8,848 bases of DNA from the NCBI GenBank assembly GCA_021797955.1, contig JAJZYV010000052.1:1-8848 (forward strand). Reading direction: 5' to 3'. The notes under the pieces are model-generated. The model had not been told where the DNA came from. It did no database searches and saw only the letters and a list, made by a program, of their open reading frames with translations. This document shows positions 1-7,154 of this stretch, one piece after another; the stretch's first letter is position 1; each line of letters opens with the position of its first letter. This stretch comes from Thermoplasmata archaeon. Its GTDB lineage: Archaea; Thermoplasmatota; Thermoplasmata; Thermoplasmatales; Thermoplasmataceae. A program made the position numbers and the translations under genes.

Positions 1-1832
1 TTACCCAGTCAGATCTACAAAACAAGAAAAAATCACACGATTTCATGAGTAGAAATAAGGAAAAATTGATAACCATGTGCAGAAACCAGCTTGATGACAG
101 TTATGTATACTGGTCTGATGCCGCGGTAGTAATTAATGCAGAAGGTGTAGTTAAATACCCCCCCATAAATGGAACAGGAGGAAATGATGCAAGGCTAGAA
201 TTTACCCACACATTCATAGAAATGGTTGCAGGTATGCTTTTGAAACTGGATGATGACCGTAATTACAGAATATCATCAAGTCTTCTGAATAACTCATTAT
301 TTGGAAATTTCACTAACTATCTCAGAACTAACGTAAGCGTTGGAAAATTCATACCAGGTCTTACGGGAGGTTTAAATCAGGGAGAAGGCATTGAAACAGA
401 TAATGCAGCTGTAAACCCATGGGATTTGATATTTTTCATGGAAGGAATAACGATCTGGACAAGCGGAATTGGAAAGAAAAATGGAGCAATAAACTCAATC
501 CCAATAAGCCCTTTTACAGTCAGGCTGAGTTCCCCTTATTCATCTGCCGACCCTTCAGATCCAAAATCTTTTGAGCTGTGGTTTCCAGTGTGGAAGAATC
601 CCGCAACCCTTGATGAAATCAAATTAATCTTCAGAGAAGGAAGATCCGATATTGGAAGAAAGACTGCATCAACTGGGCTTCAATTTGCAGAATCAGTGAA
701 TTCCCTTGGAGTGGACAGAGGAATTGATGAATTTGTCAGATATTCACTTTCGGTTAAAAATGGTCAGGCGTCTTTCTTAATTCCATTAGGACAGTATAAA
801 GTAAAAATGAATAAATACCCGGACCTTTTGCTAGGCCTTGAACCATTACTTTCAAGTATAGATCTTTTTCTAAGAAAGAATAGTACTGATTTGCCACCTT
901 CATTCGAGAAGGTCCGGGTTGAAATTGAAAAGTCAATATTCGATTTTGCAGTAAACGGCGATAAGTATAATGCCAAGCGTGTAGTTATTGCTCTCGGTAG
1001 GTTTGAACGTCTGCTTTCTGCACATTTGTCAATTGTCTCAAAGACGAATTTATCACCATTTGAAGAACTGGACCCGAAATGGTTGAAAGCCATGGATGAT
1101 AAATCCATAGAAATGAAGATAGCTCTGGCGGTTTCTTCCATAACTTACTCAGACAAGGACAGAGGGGCACGGAAAAAAGAGGGAAGTATCAGAACCAACA
1201 TAGAATCTGTTAAATCAGAAAATGGATTGGAATGGTCAAAAGATGATCCTGAGTTTTCATGGATTGGGAATAGCATTTATGAAAAGATGGTTAATACCAT
1301 ATTAAGAAGGGTACTGATTGCAGAGAGAGACAATTTGAATAATCTTCCGCTTTACAGCAAGATAAAACTGTCCACTTATGAAATTTCTGAATTCATCCAT
1401 GGAAACTTTAATGAAAGTTTAACCGAGGACCTTATCTTTGGCTTGCTTTTGATAAACAGACATAGCGATGATTTCTATAATTACGCAAATGAAATTATTG
1501 AAAAAGGGGAATTTCCGACCATAAAGCCCTTTGATTTTGCACTTTTGAAATTAATATTTCTACCAGAAGATATAAGAATTGGATTTGATGAGTCAGTCCA
1601 TATAATTCCTGAAACGGCAATAGTGTCTCTGCTCAAGGCAGGTAGGGTGGCAGATGCATGCAGGATTGCCCAGAGTAGATTGCTTTCAAGCAATCTAAAA
1701 CCGATCAATACAATTTTCCCCAATTTAGGACAGAGCTATAGCATGAAACTGGCAGCGGCACTTCTGTTGCCAGTTGAACAGAGAGAATTGACGGAACTTG
1801 CATTGATAAAAAACAAAGGAGATAGAAAATGA
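1..1832 (+). CDS. csx17: Csx17 (type I-G Cas8-like large subunit), 5'-partial
   Basis: Candidate large subunit of the type I-G Cascade-like complex, expected to help recognise PAM and target DNA. The reading frame is open to the left edge (first full codon at 3; 14 sense codons precede the ATG at 45), so the ATG at 45 is almost certainly internal and the N-terminus is missing. Counting that Met as 1, family-typical blocks are seen in order: YPPINGTGGNDARLEF at 38-53, an LFG at 85-87, GKFIPGLTGGLNQGEG at 100-115, NPWDLIFFMEG at 124-134, an ELWFPVW segment, then SLGVDRGIDEFVRY at 220-233. In Csx17 proteins I know, the GTGGND block lies well inside the protein, after an N-terminal region that here falls outside the window. 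The C-terminal half is less conserved and carries no motif I recognise. The stop overlaps the csb1 start by 4 nt (ATGA), so the genes are probably translationally coupled. The family call is confident; the molecular role is known mostly by analogy to Cas8. Confidence 0.9.
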   Translation, partial: TQSDLQNKKKSHDFMSRNKEKLITMCRNQLDDSYVYWSDAAVVINAEGVVKYPPINGTGGNDARLEFTHTFIEMVAGMLLKLDDDRNYRISSSLLNNSLFGNFTNYLRTNVSVGKFIPGLTGGLNQGEGIETDNAAVNPWDLIFFMEGITIWTSGIGKKNGAINSIPISPFTVRLSSPYSSADPSDPKSFELWFPVWKNPATLDEIKLIFREGRSDIGRKTASTGLQFAESVNSLGVDRGIDEFVRYSLSVKNGQASFLIPLGQYKVKMNKYPDLLLGLEPLLSSIDLFLRKNSTDLPPSFEKVRVEIEKSIFDFAVNGDKYNAKRVVIALGRFERLLSAHLSIVSKTNLSPFEELDPKWLKAMDDKSIEMKIALAVSSITYSDKDRGARKKEGSIRTNIESVKSENGLEWSKDDPEFSWIGNSIYEKMVNTILRRVLIAERDNLNNLPLYSKIKLSTYEISEFIHGNFNESLTEDLIFGLLLINRHSDDFYNYANEIIEKGEFPTIKPFDFALLKLIFLPEDIRIGFDESVHIIPETAIVSLLKAGRVADACRIAQSRLLSSNLKPINTIFPNLGQSYSMKLAAALLLPVEQRELTELALIKNKGDRK

Positions 1833-2902
1833 GTAAAAAGTACTATGAACTTGGAGAATACCCGAGAATATTGATAGAAAGCAAGCTAAGACCGGTGCAG
1901 GGTGACCGTTTTCAACCTGCTAGTTTTTCAAACCTAGGAAATAGTGTGTATGAAAGACCTGACGGCAAAGAAATGGTTCTGGTGGATACAGCCCAGTCCG
2001 TTGCAAACATGTTGGAATCCACCATTATAAGTGATGATGGAGTTAATGTGAAGAAGGAGCTTGATGGAATATCATATGTATTATCTGAACTTGAACTGAA
2101 TCACAAGGATGGGAGGTCTCCTCTAAAGACCAGTACAAGCTCCTTGATAGAACCTCATCGAATAAATTCTCCATATATAATGTTTGATCACCCTGAATTC
2201 CAATCAAAACTTGTAGAACGGGCTGATTATTCCAAAGGAACATTGATTAACTGGAAAAAAATAGGAGAGACACTTTTTTATTTTGATATAAACTCTTTAC
2301 TGCATGGTACTTTCCTATCGAATCTTAAAGATGGTGGTAGATTCAGAGTACCAAGGATAGTGAGCGGTTTTATAGAAGCAGAAAATGCGAAACGTGTCCT
2401 GTCAGGCGGGGTTAAGAATTCCTCCCTAAATGATCCTAGGGGCGAAGTGGTTGTTGAAGATCATGAAACAGGTAAAGTATACACAACTGGAGGTCATGAA
2501 ACACCTAATGTATACACAAACGTACCATATACTAGAACAGAATTTACTGCAGAAAGTATCTCTGGATATTTTAACATAGATCTTTCCCTTATCTACGGCT
2601 ATGGAATGGACCGTGCAGCCTCCAATCTCCTGATTTCACTTGCGTTATACAAAATAGTGACATTACTGAAAAATGGACTCAGACCAAGAACAGCATGCGA
2701 TCTTATGGTAGAAAAAACCATTGTAACATACCCTGATGAGTTTAATCTCCCCTCACAGAAGGAACTGCTTGAGGAAGTAAGGAATAATATAGCGGAATGT
2801 CGTAAAAAAGGCCTTTTCCCTGAGCCACCAGTAACTGTTGTCAAAACCAAGGTACAGGTGAAACAAAAAACCACTGATACAGGTGATGATGGTACAGAAT
2901 GA
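1829..2902 (+). CDS. csb1: Csb1 (GSU0053 family), type I-G Cas7 backbone subunit
   Basis: Cas7-type RRM-fold protein that polymerises along the crRNA to form the backbone of the interference complex. Family signatures: RILIESKLRPVQGDRFQPASF at residues 13-33, LVDTAQSVANMLE at 51-63, then HRINSPYI, a DINSLLHGTFLSN block, GGRFRVPRIVSGFIEAENA, SGGVK, VPYTRTEF and YFNIDLSLIYGYG, and near the end LRPRTACDL and GLFPEPPV. At 357 aa it looks full length for the family. The start is set by a GGAGAT Shine-Dalgarno at 1818-1823 and the ATGA overlap with csx17. One oddity is a near-duplicated segment (DHETGKVYT / GHETPNVYT) just before the VPYTRTEF block, described separately. The last residues (KQKTTDTGDDGTE) are polar and probably disordered. 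csb2 follows after 15 nt. Confidence 0.95.
   Translation: MSKKYYELGEYPRILIESKLRPVQGDRFQPASFSNLGNSVYERPDGKEMVLVDTAQSVANMLESTIISDDGVNVKKELDGISYVLSELELNHKDGRSPLKTSTSSLIEPHRINSPYIMFDHPEFQSKLVERADYSKGTLINWKKIGETLFYFDINSLLHGTFLSNLKDGGRFRVPRIVSGFIEAENAKRVLSGGVKNSSLNDPRGEVVVEDHETGKVYTTGGHETPNVYTNVPYTRTEFTAESISGYFNIDLSLIYGYGMDRAASNLLISLALYKIVTLLKNGLRPRTACDLMVEKTIVTYPDEFNLPSQKELLEEVRNNIAECRKKGLFPEPPVTVVKTKVQVKQKTTDTGDDGTE
2461..2520 (+). repeat. Imperfect 27-nt direct repeat inside csb1
   Basis: Two near copies lie at 2461-2487 and 2494-2520, with a 33-nt period (11 codons). Both start TCATGAAACA and end GTATACACAA. The differences are clustered in the middle and at the last base. They encode HETGKVYTT and HETPNVYTN. 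The copies stay in frame, so this reads as a small coding duplication in a loop of the Cas7 fold rather than an assembly fault. Confidence 0.8.
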
Positions 2903-2908
2903 GGTGAT
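2901..2908 (+). promoter_or_regulatory. Shine-Dalgarno GAGGTGAT setting the GTG start of csb2
   Basis: GAGGTGAT at 2901-2908 overlaps the csb1 stop codon (TGA at 2900-2902) and sits 9 nt before GTG 2918. It is a good match to the usual archaeal 16S 3' end. No ATG, GTG or TTG lies in frame between the csb1 stop and 2918, so this site fixes the start. Confidence 0.75.
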
Positions 2909-2917
2909 ATTACGATA

Positions 2918-4372
2918 GTGATCAAGATAAACTTCCTCACTGGTAAATACCATGCAAATCCATGGGGAAGACATGTAAGGGAAGCAGCTGTTGAATGGGG
3001 ACCTTCCCCCTATAGAATTATCAGAGCCCTGATCGATACAAAATTTAGAAAAATTCCAGATATGGATAATGAAGTCCTGAGGGAAATATTGACAAAACTG
3101 AGTTCGTCACTGCCTGTTTTCCATCTTCCAAAAGCCTCATATTCGTATATAGACATTTTCAAAAATGTCAATAAATTTGGAGATCCTGAAAGAAAGGAAG
3201 AAACATTTGACGCTTTTGTAGTTGTAAACCCATCCGATCCCTTATATATAAAGTGGGACACACCAAATTTAACTGACGATGAAGAGAAATGTCTTTCTGA
3301 ATTGCTAAACAAAATTAATTTCCTTGGAAGAAGCGAATCATGGGTAAAAATGGAATTGTCTGACCCTCCTTCAGATATCGAATGGAACTCATATCCTTCA
3401 ACGCTTTCACTTGATTCAGAAAATACCGAGGAGATAAAAATTGCTGTTCCTGTTTCAAAGGAAGAATATGAAACTCAGAGAGTAATTAAAGAATTAACCT
3501 GGTTTGATGGGCTGATCCTTCGCACCACTGACCTTTTAAAGGGAAAGATTGCGAATTCACCCTCTATGAAATTTGAAAACTATTGCGTAAGAAGAGACAG
3601 ATTTGAAGTTGTGTTAAAACAGCCAGACAGAAGAGAACATACGGAATTCAATGCCATACTTTACGAGATGGAATCTAAGCTTCCCCCAAGAATAACAGAT
3701 TCAATAACCATAGGAGATCAAATACACAAATCCTTAATGTCTCGCTACAAAAAAGTGACAGGAAACACCCATATTTCAAGTCTCATAAGTGGAAGGGATC
3801 AATCGGGAAACTCTCTTAAGGGCCACCGGCATATTTTCATAATGCCCCTTGACCTTGACTATGATGGGGTCCTCGATCATGTGCTTATAGAGTCAAAGGA
3901 AAAATTTAATTTTGATGAGGCTAGAACTCTTGGATCATTCAAAGCTCTCTGGCAGGGAAATGGAGAAACCATAAGATTCATCCCGGTGCAATTTGGCATG
4001 AGAAATGAGATTATTTTACCTCACCGCAGTAATGGTGAAAGTCTGACTTTCCTGAGTGAAACTCCTGTTGTCCTGACCAGGCATTACAGAAAAGGTAGAG
4101 GTGACAAAGAAAAGTGGATCAAAGAAGAACTGAAGCATGAAGCTTTAAACCACGGACTTCCGGAACCCCTCTCTGTTTCTATTGTTGAGAAGTTGGAACG
4201 AAAAGGACATAGTTTTGAATGGATTGAGTTTAGAAGAAATAGGAAGGGAGATCCTGATCAATTGGGGTACGGCTTCAGACTTGAGTTCGAGAAACCAGTT
4301 ATGGGGCCAATATCAATGGGGTATGGAGCACATTACGGGCTTGGCTTGTTCATGCCTGAGGACAGGAAATGA
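2918..4372 (+). CDS. csb2: Csb2 (GSU0054 family), type I-G Cas5-Cas6 fusion
   Basis: Combined Cas5-Cas6 protein, expected to cut pre-crRNA in the repeat and stay on the crRNA. It starts at GTG 2918. The N-terminal Cas5-like part opens with FLTGKYHANPWGRHVREAAVEW and PSPYRIIRALI, the family hallmark, and contains LGRSESWVKMEL. The C-terminal Cas6-like part begins near GHRHIF (residues 302-307), followed by a DLDYDGVLDHVLIES segment, TPVVLTRHY, GLPEPLSV, and the glycine-rich end GPISMGYGAHYGLGLF (H472, with G474 and G476), like the Cas6 G-loop. H303, H305 and H472 are candidates for RNA cleavage, but I cannot assign the catalytic one from sequence alone. Its length (484 aa) fits an intact fusion. 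No other Cas6 is in the window, so this is presumably the crRNA-processing enzyme. The ATGA at its end overlaps the cas4-cas1 start. Confidence 0.93.
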   Translation: MIKINFLTGKYHANPWGRHVREAAVEWGPSPYRIIRALIDTKFRKIPDMDNEVLREILTKLSSSLPVFHLPKASYSYIDIFKNVNKFGDPERKEETFDAFVVVNPSDPLYIKWDTPNLTDDEEKCLSELLNKINFLGRSESWVKMELSDPPSDIEWNSYPSTLSLDSENTEEIKIAVPVSKEEYETQRVIKELTWFDGLILRTTDLLKGKIANSPSMKFENYCVRRDRFEVVLKQPDRREHTEFNAILYEMESKLPPRITDSITIGDQIHKSLMSRYKKVTGNTHISSLISGRDQSGNSLKGHRHIFIMPLDLDYDGVLDHVLIESKEKFNFDEARTLGSFKALWQGNGETIRFIPVQFGMRNEIILPHRSNGESLTFLSETPVVLTRHYRKGRGDKEKWIKEELKHEALNHGLPEPLSVSIVEKLERKGHSFEWIEFRRNRKGDPDQLGYGFRLEFEKPVMGPISMGYGAHYGLGLFMPEDRK

Positions 4373-6060
4373 CAAACGCAGATGAACCCGGTGATGATAT
4401 TCCGGATTTGCTTCCAGTCAGGATGCTTAATGAATTCTCATTTTGCGAGAGGTTGTTTTATCTTGAATGGGTTCAGGGAAATTTTGAGGATTCATCAGAT
4501 ACCATAGAAGGAAGAACAGTTCATAGAAATGTTGATAAAATTTCTGGAAATTTACCTGAAAAGGATTCTCTTGAAGCTGAAGACGATTTCCAGGTCACCT
4601 CAGTTCTTCTGTCAGATACTCGATCAAAACTTATTTCGAGACTTGACCTGATCGAGGTATCCAACGGATGCGTTTCGCCGGTTGAATATAAAAAAGGGAC
4701 GTCGCCAAGTTCTGGTGAAGACGCGTGGTATTCTGACCGTATTCAGATCTGCGCACAGGCAATTATTTTAAAAGAGAATGGATACAAATGCAATGAGGGA
4801 GTCGTATATTATTCTGCATCCAGGAAGAGAGTAATAGTTCCAATAACACAAAGTCTTATTGGCGAGACACTGGAACTTCGCGATAAAGCTTTGCTGCTAG
4901 CCAAATCCGGGAAAATCCCAAACCCACTTGTAGACAGCCCCAAATGCCCTGGCTGCTCTCTGGTTGGTATATGTTTGCCTGATGAGACTAATTATCTGAC
5001 AACTCAGAATGTTTATGGTTCTACTGATGAAACAAGAAGGCTGTACCCTGCAAGAGATGATGCTCTCCCGGTTTACATACAGGATCAGGGAGCTTATGTG
5101 TCAAAGAAAAATGAGGAACTCGTAATAAAGGTTAGAGATAAACCAGTTGACAGCGTTAGGTTGATGAATGTATCCCAGGTATCATTATTTGGGAATGTAC
5201 AGATTTCGACACAGTCAGTGCATGAACTATGCAAAAGAGATATACCGGTCATTTATTTTAGCTATGGTGGGTGGTTCTATGGTTTTACCCAAGGTATGAG
5301 CCACAAGAATGTTGAACTTAGAGATAGACAATATTTAGCTGCGAAAGATGCTGAGGTGTCCCTGAATATTTCAAAGAACATTGTAAATGGAAAAATAAGA
5401 AACTGCAGAACCCTCCTGAGAAGAAATTCGAAGATACCTGTTGACAACGCGTTAAAAGAATTGCAAAAATGGGTAAGCTCCATAAACGGTGCAACTAATT
5501 CTCAAGAACTACTGGGAATAGAGGGTATGGCTGCCAGAACCTACTTCATGCATTTTAATGAGATGATAAAAAATAGAGATGACGAATATAAATTTGACTT
5601 TGAGTCCAGAAATAGAAGACCACCAAGAGATGCTGTGAATTCCATGCTTTCTTATGTATATTCTATGCTCGTAAAGGATTTCACCATAACCTTGTTGACA
5701 ACCGGATTTGATCCTTTTCTTGGATTCTATCACCGGCCAAGGTATGGGAGGCCTGCATTGGCACTTGATCTAATGGAGGAATTTAGATCTATAATAGGTG
5801 ATTCTACCGTGATAAATGTAATTAATAATGGTGAAGTCAATAAATCTGATTTTATTGAAAGATCAAATTCCGTTACAATAAAACCGGATGGAAGAAAAAA
5901 ACTAATCAGTGCGTATGAACGCAGAATGGATTCACTTGTTACACACCCATTGTTCGGATATCAGATCAGCTACAGACGAGTCCTTGACGTTCAAGTTAGG
6001 TTGCTGGGCCGTTTCCTTTCTGGAGAGATAGAGACTTTTCCAACTTTTTTAACTAGGTGA
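4369..6060 (+). CDS. cas4-cas1: Cas4-Cas1 fusion, spacer processing and integration
   Basis: Single 563-aa protein joining Cas4 (about residues 1-207) to Cas1 (about 225-563), the arrangement typical of type I-G. Cas4: P16-VRMLNEFSFC-26 opens the domain; RecB-like nuclease residues are H52, D93, E106-Y-K108 and a Q126/Q130 helix; the Fe-S cysteines are C26, C193, C196 and C202. Cas1: a strand-rich N-terminal domain, then metal ligands E385 (in GIEGMAARTYF), H455 (in FYHRPRYGRPA), and D467/E470 (in ALDLMEEFR). All key residues are present in both halves, so both activities look intact. In the Geobacter sulfurreducens fusion the Cas4 part has been shown to drive PAM selection of prespacers; the same role is inferred here. 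The ATG overlaps the csb2 stop (ATGA), with a GAGG Shine-Dalgarno at 4358-4361. cas2 follows within 5 nt. Confidence 0.97.
   Translation: MTNADEPGDDIPDLLPVRMLNEFSFCERLFYLEWVQGNFEDSSDTIEGRTVHRNVDKISGNLPEKDSLEAEDDFQVTSVLLSDTRSKLISRLDLIEVSNGCVSPVEYKKGTSPSSGEDAWYSDRIQICAQAIILKENGYKCNEGVVYYSASRKRVIVPITQSLIGETLELRDKALLLAKSGKIPNPLVDSPKCPGCSLVGICLPDETNYLTTQNVYGSTDETRRLYPARDDALPVYIQDQGAYVSKKNEELVIKVRDKPVDSVRLMNVSQVSLFGNVQISTQSVHELCKRDIPVIYFSYGGWFYGFTQGMSHKNVELRDRQYLAAKDAEVSLNISKNIVNGKIRNCRTLLRRNSKIPVDNALKELQKWVSSINGATNSQELLGIEGMAARTYFMHFNEMIKNRDDEYKFDFESRNRRPPRDAVNSMLSYVYSMLVKDFTITLLTTGFDPFLGFYHRPRYGRPALALDLMEEFRSIIGDSTVINVINNGEVNKSDFIERSNSVTIKPDGRKKLISAYERRMDSLVTHPLFGYQISYRRVLDVQVRLLGRFLSGEIETFPTFLTR
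6055..6060 (+). promoter_or_regulatory. Shine-Dalgarno AGGTGA deciding the cas2 start
   Basis: AGGTGA at 6055-6060 contains the cas4-cas1 stop and lies 5 nt before GTG 6066. The alternative GTG at 6057 lies inside this site and has no ribosome binding site of its own (the upstream bases are T/A-rich), so 6066 is preferred. Confidence 0.65.
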
Positions 6061-6065
6061 TTTGT

Positions 6066-6356
6066 GTGCGAAATAGATATATTGTATCTTATGACATTTC
6101 AGATCCAAAAAGACTGAGAACTACCTTCAATCTTATGAAAGGTTATGGGGACCATCTTCAACTTTCTGTATTTATTTGCGAGCTCTCATTAAAAGAGAAA
6201 GCTATATTGTTTTCAAGATTGCAGGAAATAATTAACCATAAGGAAGACAGTATTATGATAGCTAGGGTTGGAAGTACTAATAACAGCACCTTTAAAAGAC
6301 TGGAGTTTATAGGAACGCATAAAGTAATATCCGATCGCAGGGCAGTAATAGTTTAA
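6066..6356 (+). CDS. cas2: Cas2, integration partner of Cas1
   Basis: Small ferredoxin-like protein that bridges two Cas1 dimers during spacer integration. From GTG 6066 it is 96 aa and begins MRNRYIVSYDISDPKRL, the usual Cas2 opening (strand 1 with the conserved Asp, followed by SDPKRLR). A GYGDHLQLSVFICELS segment follows, and it ends DRRAVIV, a standard Cas2 terminus, so it looks complete. An upstream GTG at 6057 would add three residues (MIC) and overlap the cas4-cas1 stop, but the Shine-Dalgarno position and family alignment favour 6066. It is the last confident cas gene before the array. Downstream, the frame reopens immediately after the TAA into the ORF starting at 6381. Confidence 0.95.
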   Translation: MRNRYIVSYDISDPKRLRTTFNLMKGYGDHLQLSVFICELSLKEKAILFSRLQEIINHKEDSIMIARVGSTNNSTFKRLEFIGTHKVISDRRAVIV

Positions 6357-6380
6357 GCTGAAATAAAAATTATTAAAGAT

Positions 6381-6587
6381 ATGAAGTGTATCCATATCTC
6401 CGGTTTTGGTGAAAACATCTCCCTTTATGGCAGGAGGAGCATTTCCGATATGAATGCTAAAGAACTCACCATTATCGTTAATATAAAGTCCATAAAATCG
6501 AGATCTCACATGCTGAAGAAAATGCTAAAAATAAGGCCTATTGGTTTTAACCTAAAACAGCCTATTATTCTAACAAGGCAATATTAA
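6381..6587 (+). CDS. Unrecognised 68-codon ORF, possible remnant of a Cas1 N-terminal domain
   Basis: This ORF lies 24 nt after the cas2 stop and in the same frame, with no convincing Shine-Dalgarno before ATG 6381. I do not firmly recognise it. The product opens CIHISGFGENISL and later reads ELTIIVNIKSIKSRSHMLKKMLK then IRPIGF. That order (strand with SGFG, an isoleucine/valine strand, S-x-x-S, helix, strand) resembles the first domain of many Cas1 proteins, where an IISGFG start is followed by a VSISS-helix-IPVVFL segment, but it is about a dozen residues shorter. Codon use resembles the neighbouring genes. It may be a decayed second cas1, a small functional protein, or chance. No Cas1 catalytic residues could be present in a fragment of this length. 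Confidence 0.35.
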   Translation: MKCIHISGFGENISLYGRRSISDMNAKELTIIVNIKSIKSRSHMLKKMLKIRPIGFNLKQPIILTRQY

Positions 6588-6590
6588 CAT

Positions 6591-6621
6591 GAGGTGTAAA
6601 ATGCCAACGATTTATCACCTC
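6591..6621 (+). promoter_or_regulatory. Hairpin sequestering a Shine-Dalgarno site in the leader region
   Basis: GAGGTG at 6591-6596 pairs with CACCTC at 6616-6621, and TAAA at 6597-6600 pairs with TTTA at 6611-6614, leaving one bulged T at 6615. The result is a 10-bp stem closing a 10-nt loop (6601-6610) that begins with ATG. As RNA this would mask a strong ribosome binding site and present the start codon in the loop. The pairing is read directly from the sequence; a role in translation control or in leader function is inferred. Confidence 0.45.
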
Positions 6622-6681
6622 TCGAAACATTTAACTAAAAATTTGCATATTGTAGTTGTAGAGACTGGATTTGAAACGTAA
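6601..6681 (+). CDS. 26-codon mini-ORF in the leader with a strong Shine-Dalgarno
   Basis: ATG 6601 follows GAGGTG (6591-6596) with a 4-nt spacer and opens a 26-codon frame ending in TAA at 6679-6681. The peptide is MPTIYHLSKHLTKNLHIVVV followed by ETGFET, with no recognised family. An in-frame ATG at 6589 would add four residues but overlaps the Shine-Dalgarno. It could be a translated leader peptide, a relic, or a chance ORF; the well-formed ribosome binding site is the only support. Confidence 0.25.
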   Translation: MPTIYHLSKHLTKNLHIVVVETGFET

Positions 6682-7117
6682 ATCTAGTTATGTCTATAAT
6701 AAGGCCCATATAAACCTATTTCCATGAATGAAAATTCATGGCTCCATTGAAGCTTAATAGTTGCATGCCATCGAATGGGATTACTCCACAATTTCCATGA
6801 ATGAAAATTCATGGCTCCATTGAAGCGCACCAACCCTCATCAGTCACAACGTAGTCTGGACAGATTTCCATGAATGAAAATTCATGGCTCCATTGAAGCC
6901 GGTGCTTGATTCATGCCATCAAGTATTTGTGTAAATTTCCATGAATGAAAATTCATGGCTCCATTGAAGCTACAATAGTTTTCCATTTTGTTGTATTTCT
7001 TTTTTCATTTCCATGAATGAAAATTCATGGCTCCATTGAAGCGAGGATGCACTTACAGTCGGGTCTGAATTGACTGTTTCGATTTCCATGAATGAAAATT
7101 CATGGCTCCATTGAAGC

Positions 7118-7154
7118 TTACGAGTGCCCGGTTGGACAAAAGTGATAGTACCAA
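7118..7154 (+). repeat. Duplicated spacer, copy 1 (spacer 6)
   Basis: This 37-nt spacer begins TTACGAGTGCCCGG and ends GATAGTACCAA. It is identical base for base to spacer 10, 293 nt (four repeat-spacer units) downstream. The spacers between them (7, 8, 9) are not duplicated. Confidence 0.97.

Larger units (their letters stand above)
6588..6717 (+). promoter_or_regulatory. CRISPR leader, proximal part
   Basis: AT-rich sequence immediately before the first repeat. It is assigned as leader because repeats 1-12 are perfect while the repeat at the other end is decayed, and because it lies next to the adaptation genes. It contains a hairpin with a mini-ORF (6591-6681) and several TATA-like stretches: AAAAATTTGCATAT around 6637-6650, TCTATAATAA at 6693-6702, and CATATAAAC at 6707-6715. 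The full leader may extend upstream to cas2 (6356). No repeated integration-factor motif was recognised. Confidence 0.7.

Noticed and set aside
45..47. ATG 45 as the true start of csx17
   Set aside because: The frame is open upstream to the window edge, and conserved Csx17 blocks begin too soon after this Met; no Shine-Dalgarno precedes it.
764..1141. 125-codon minus-strand ORF within csx17
   Set aside because: Shadow of a well-conserved plus-strand gene; no family features.
4182..4385. 67-codon plus-strand ORF at the end of csb2
   Set aside because: Frame-shifted shadow of the conserved Csb2 C-terminus.
6057..6059. GTG 6057 as the cas2 start
   Set aside because: It lies inside the AGGTGA site that serves GTG 6066 and has no ribosome binding site of its own; family alignment starts at MRNRY from 6066.
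6213..6509. 98-codon minus-strand ORF
   Set aside because: Antisense to the end of cas2 and the following ORF; no recognisable motif and no Shine-Dalgarno.
6707..6715. CATATAAAC as the array promoter TATA box
   Set aside because: With normal archaeal spacing the start would fall inside the repeat 1 hairpin; kept only as a weak candidate.
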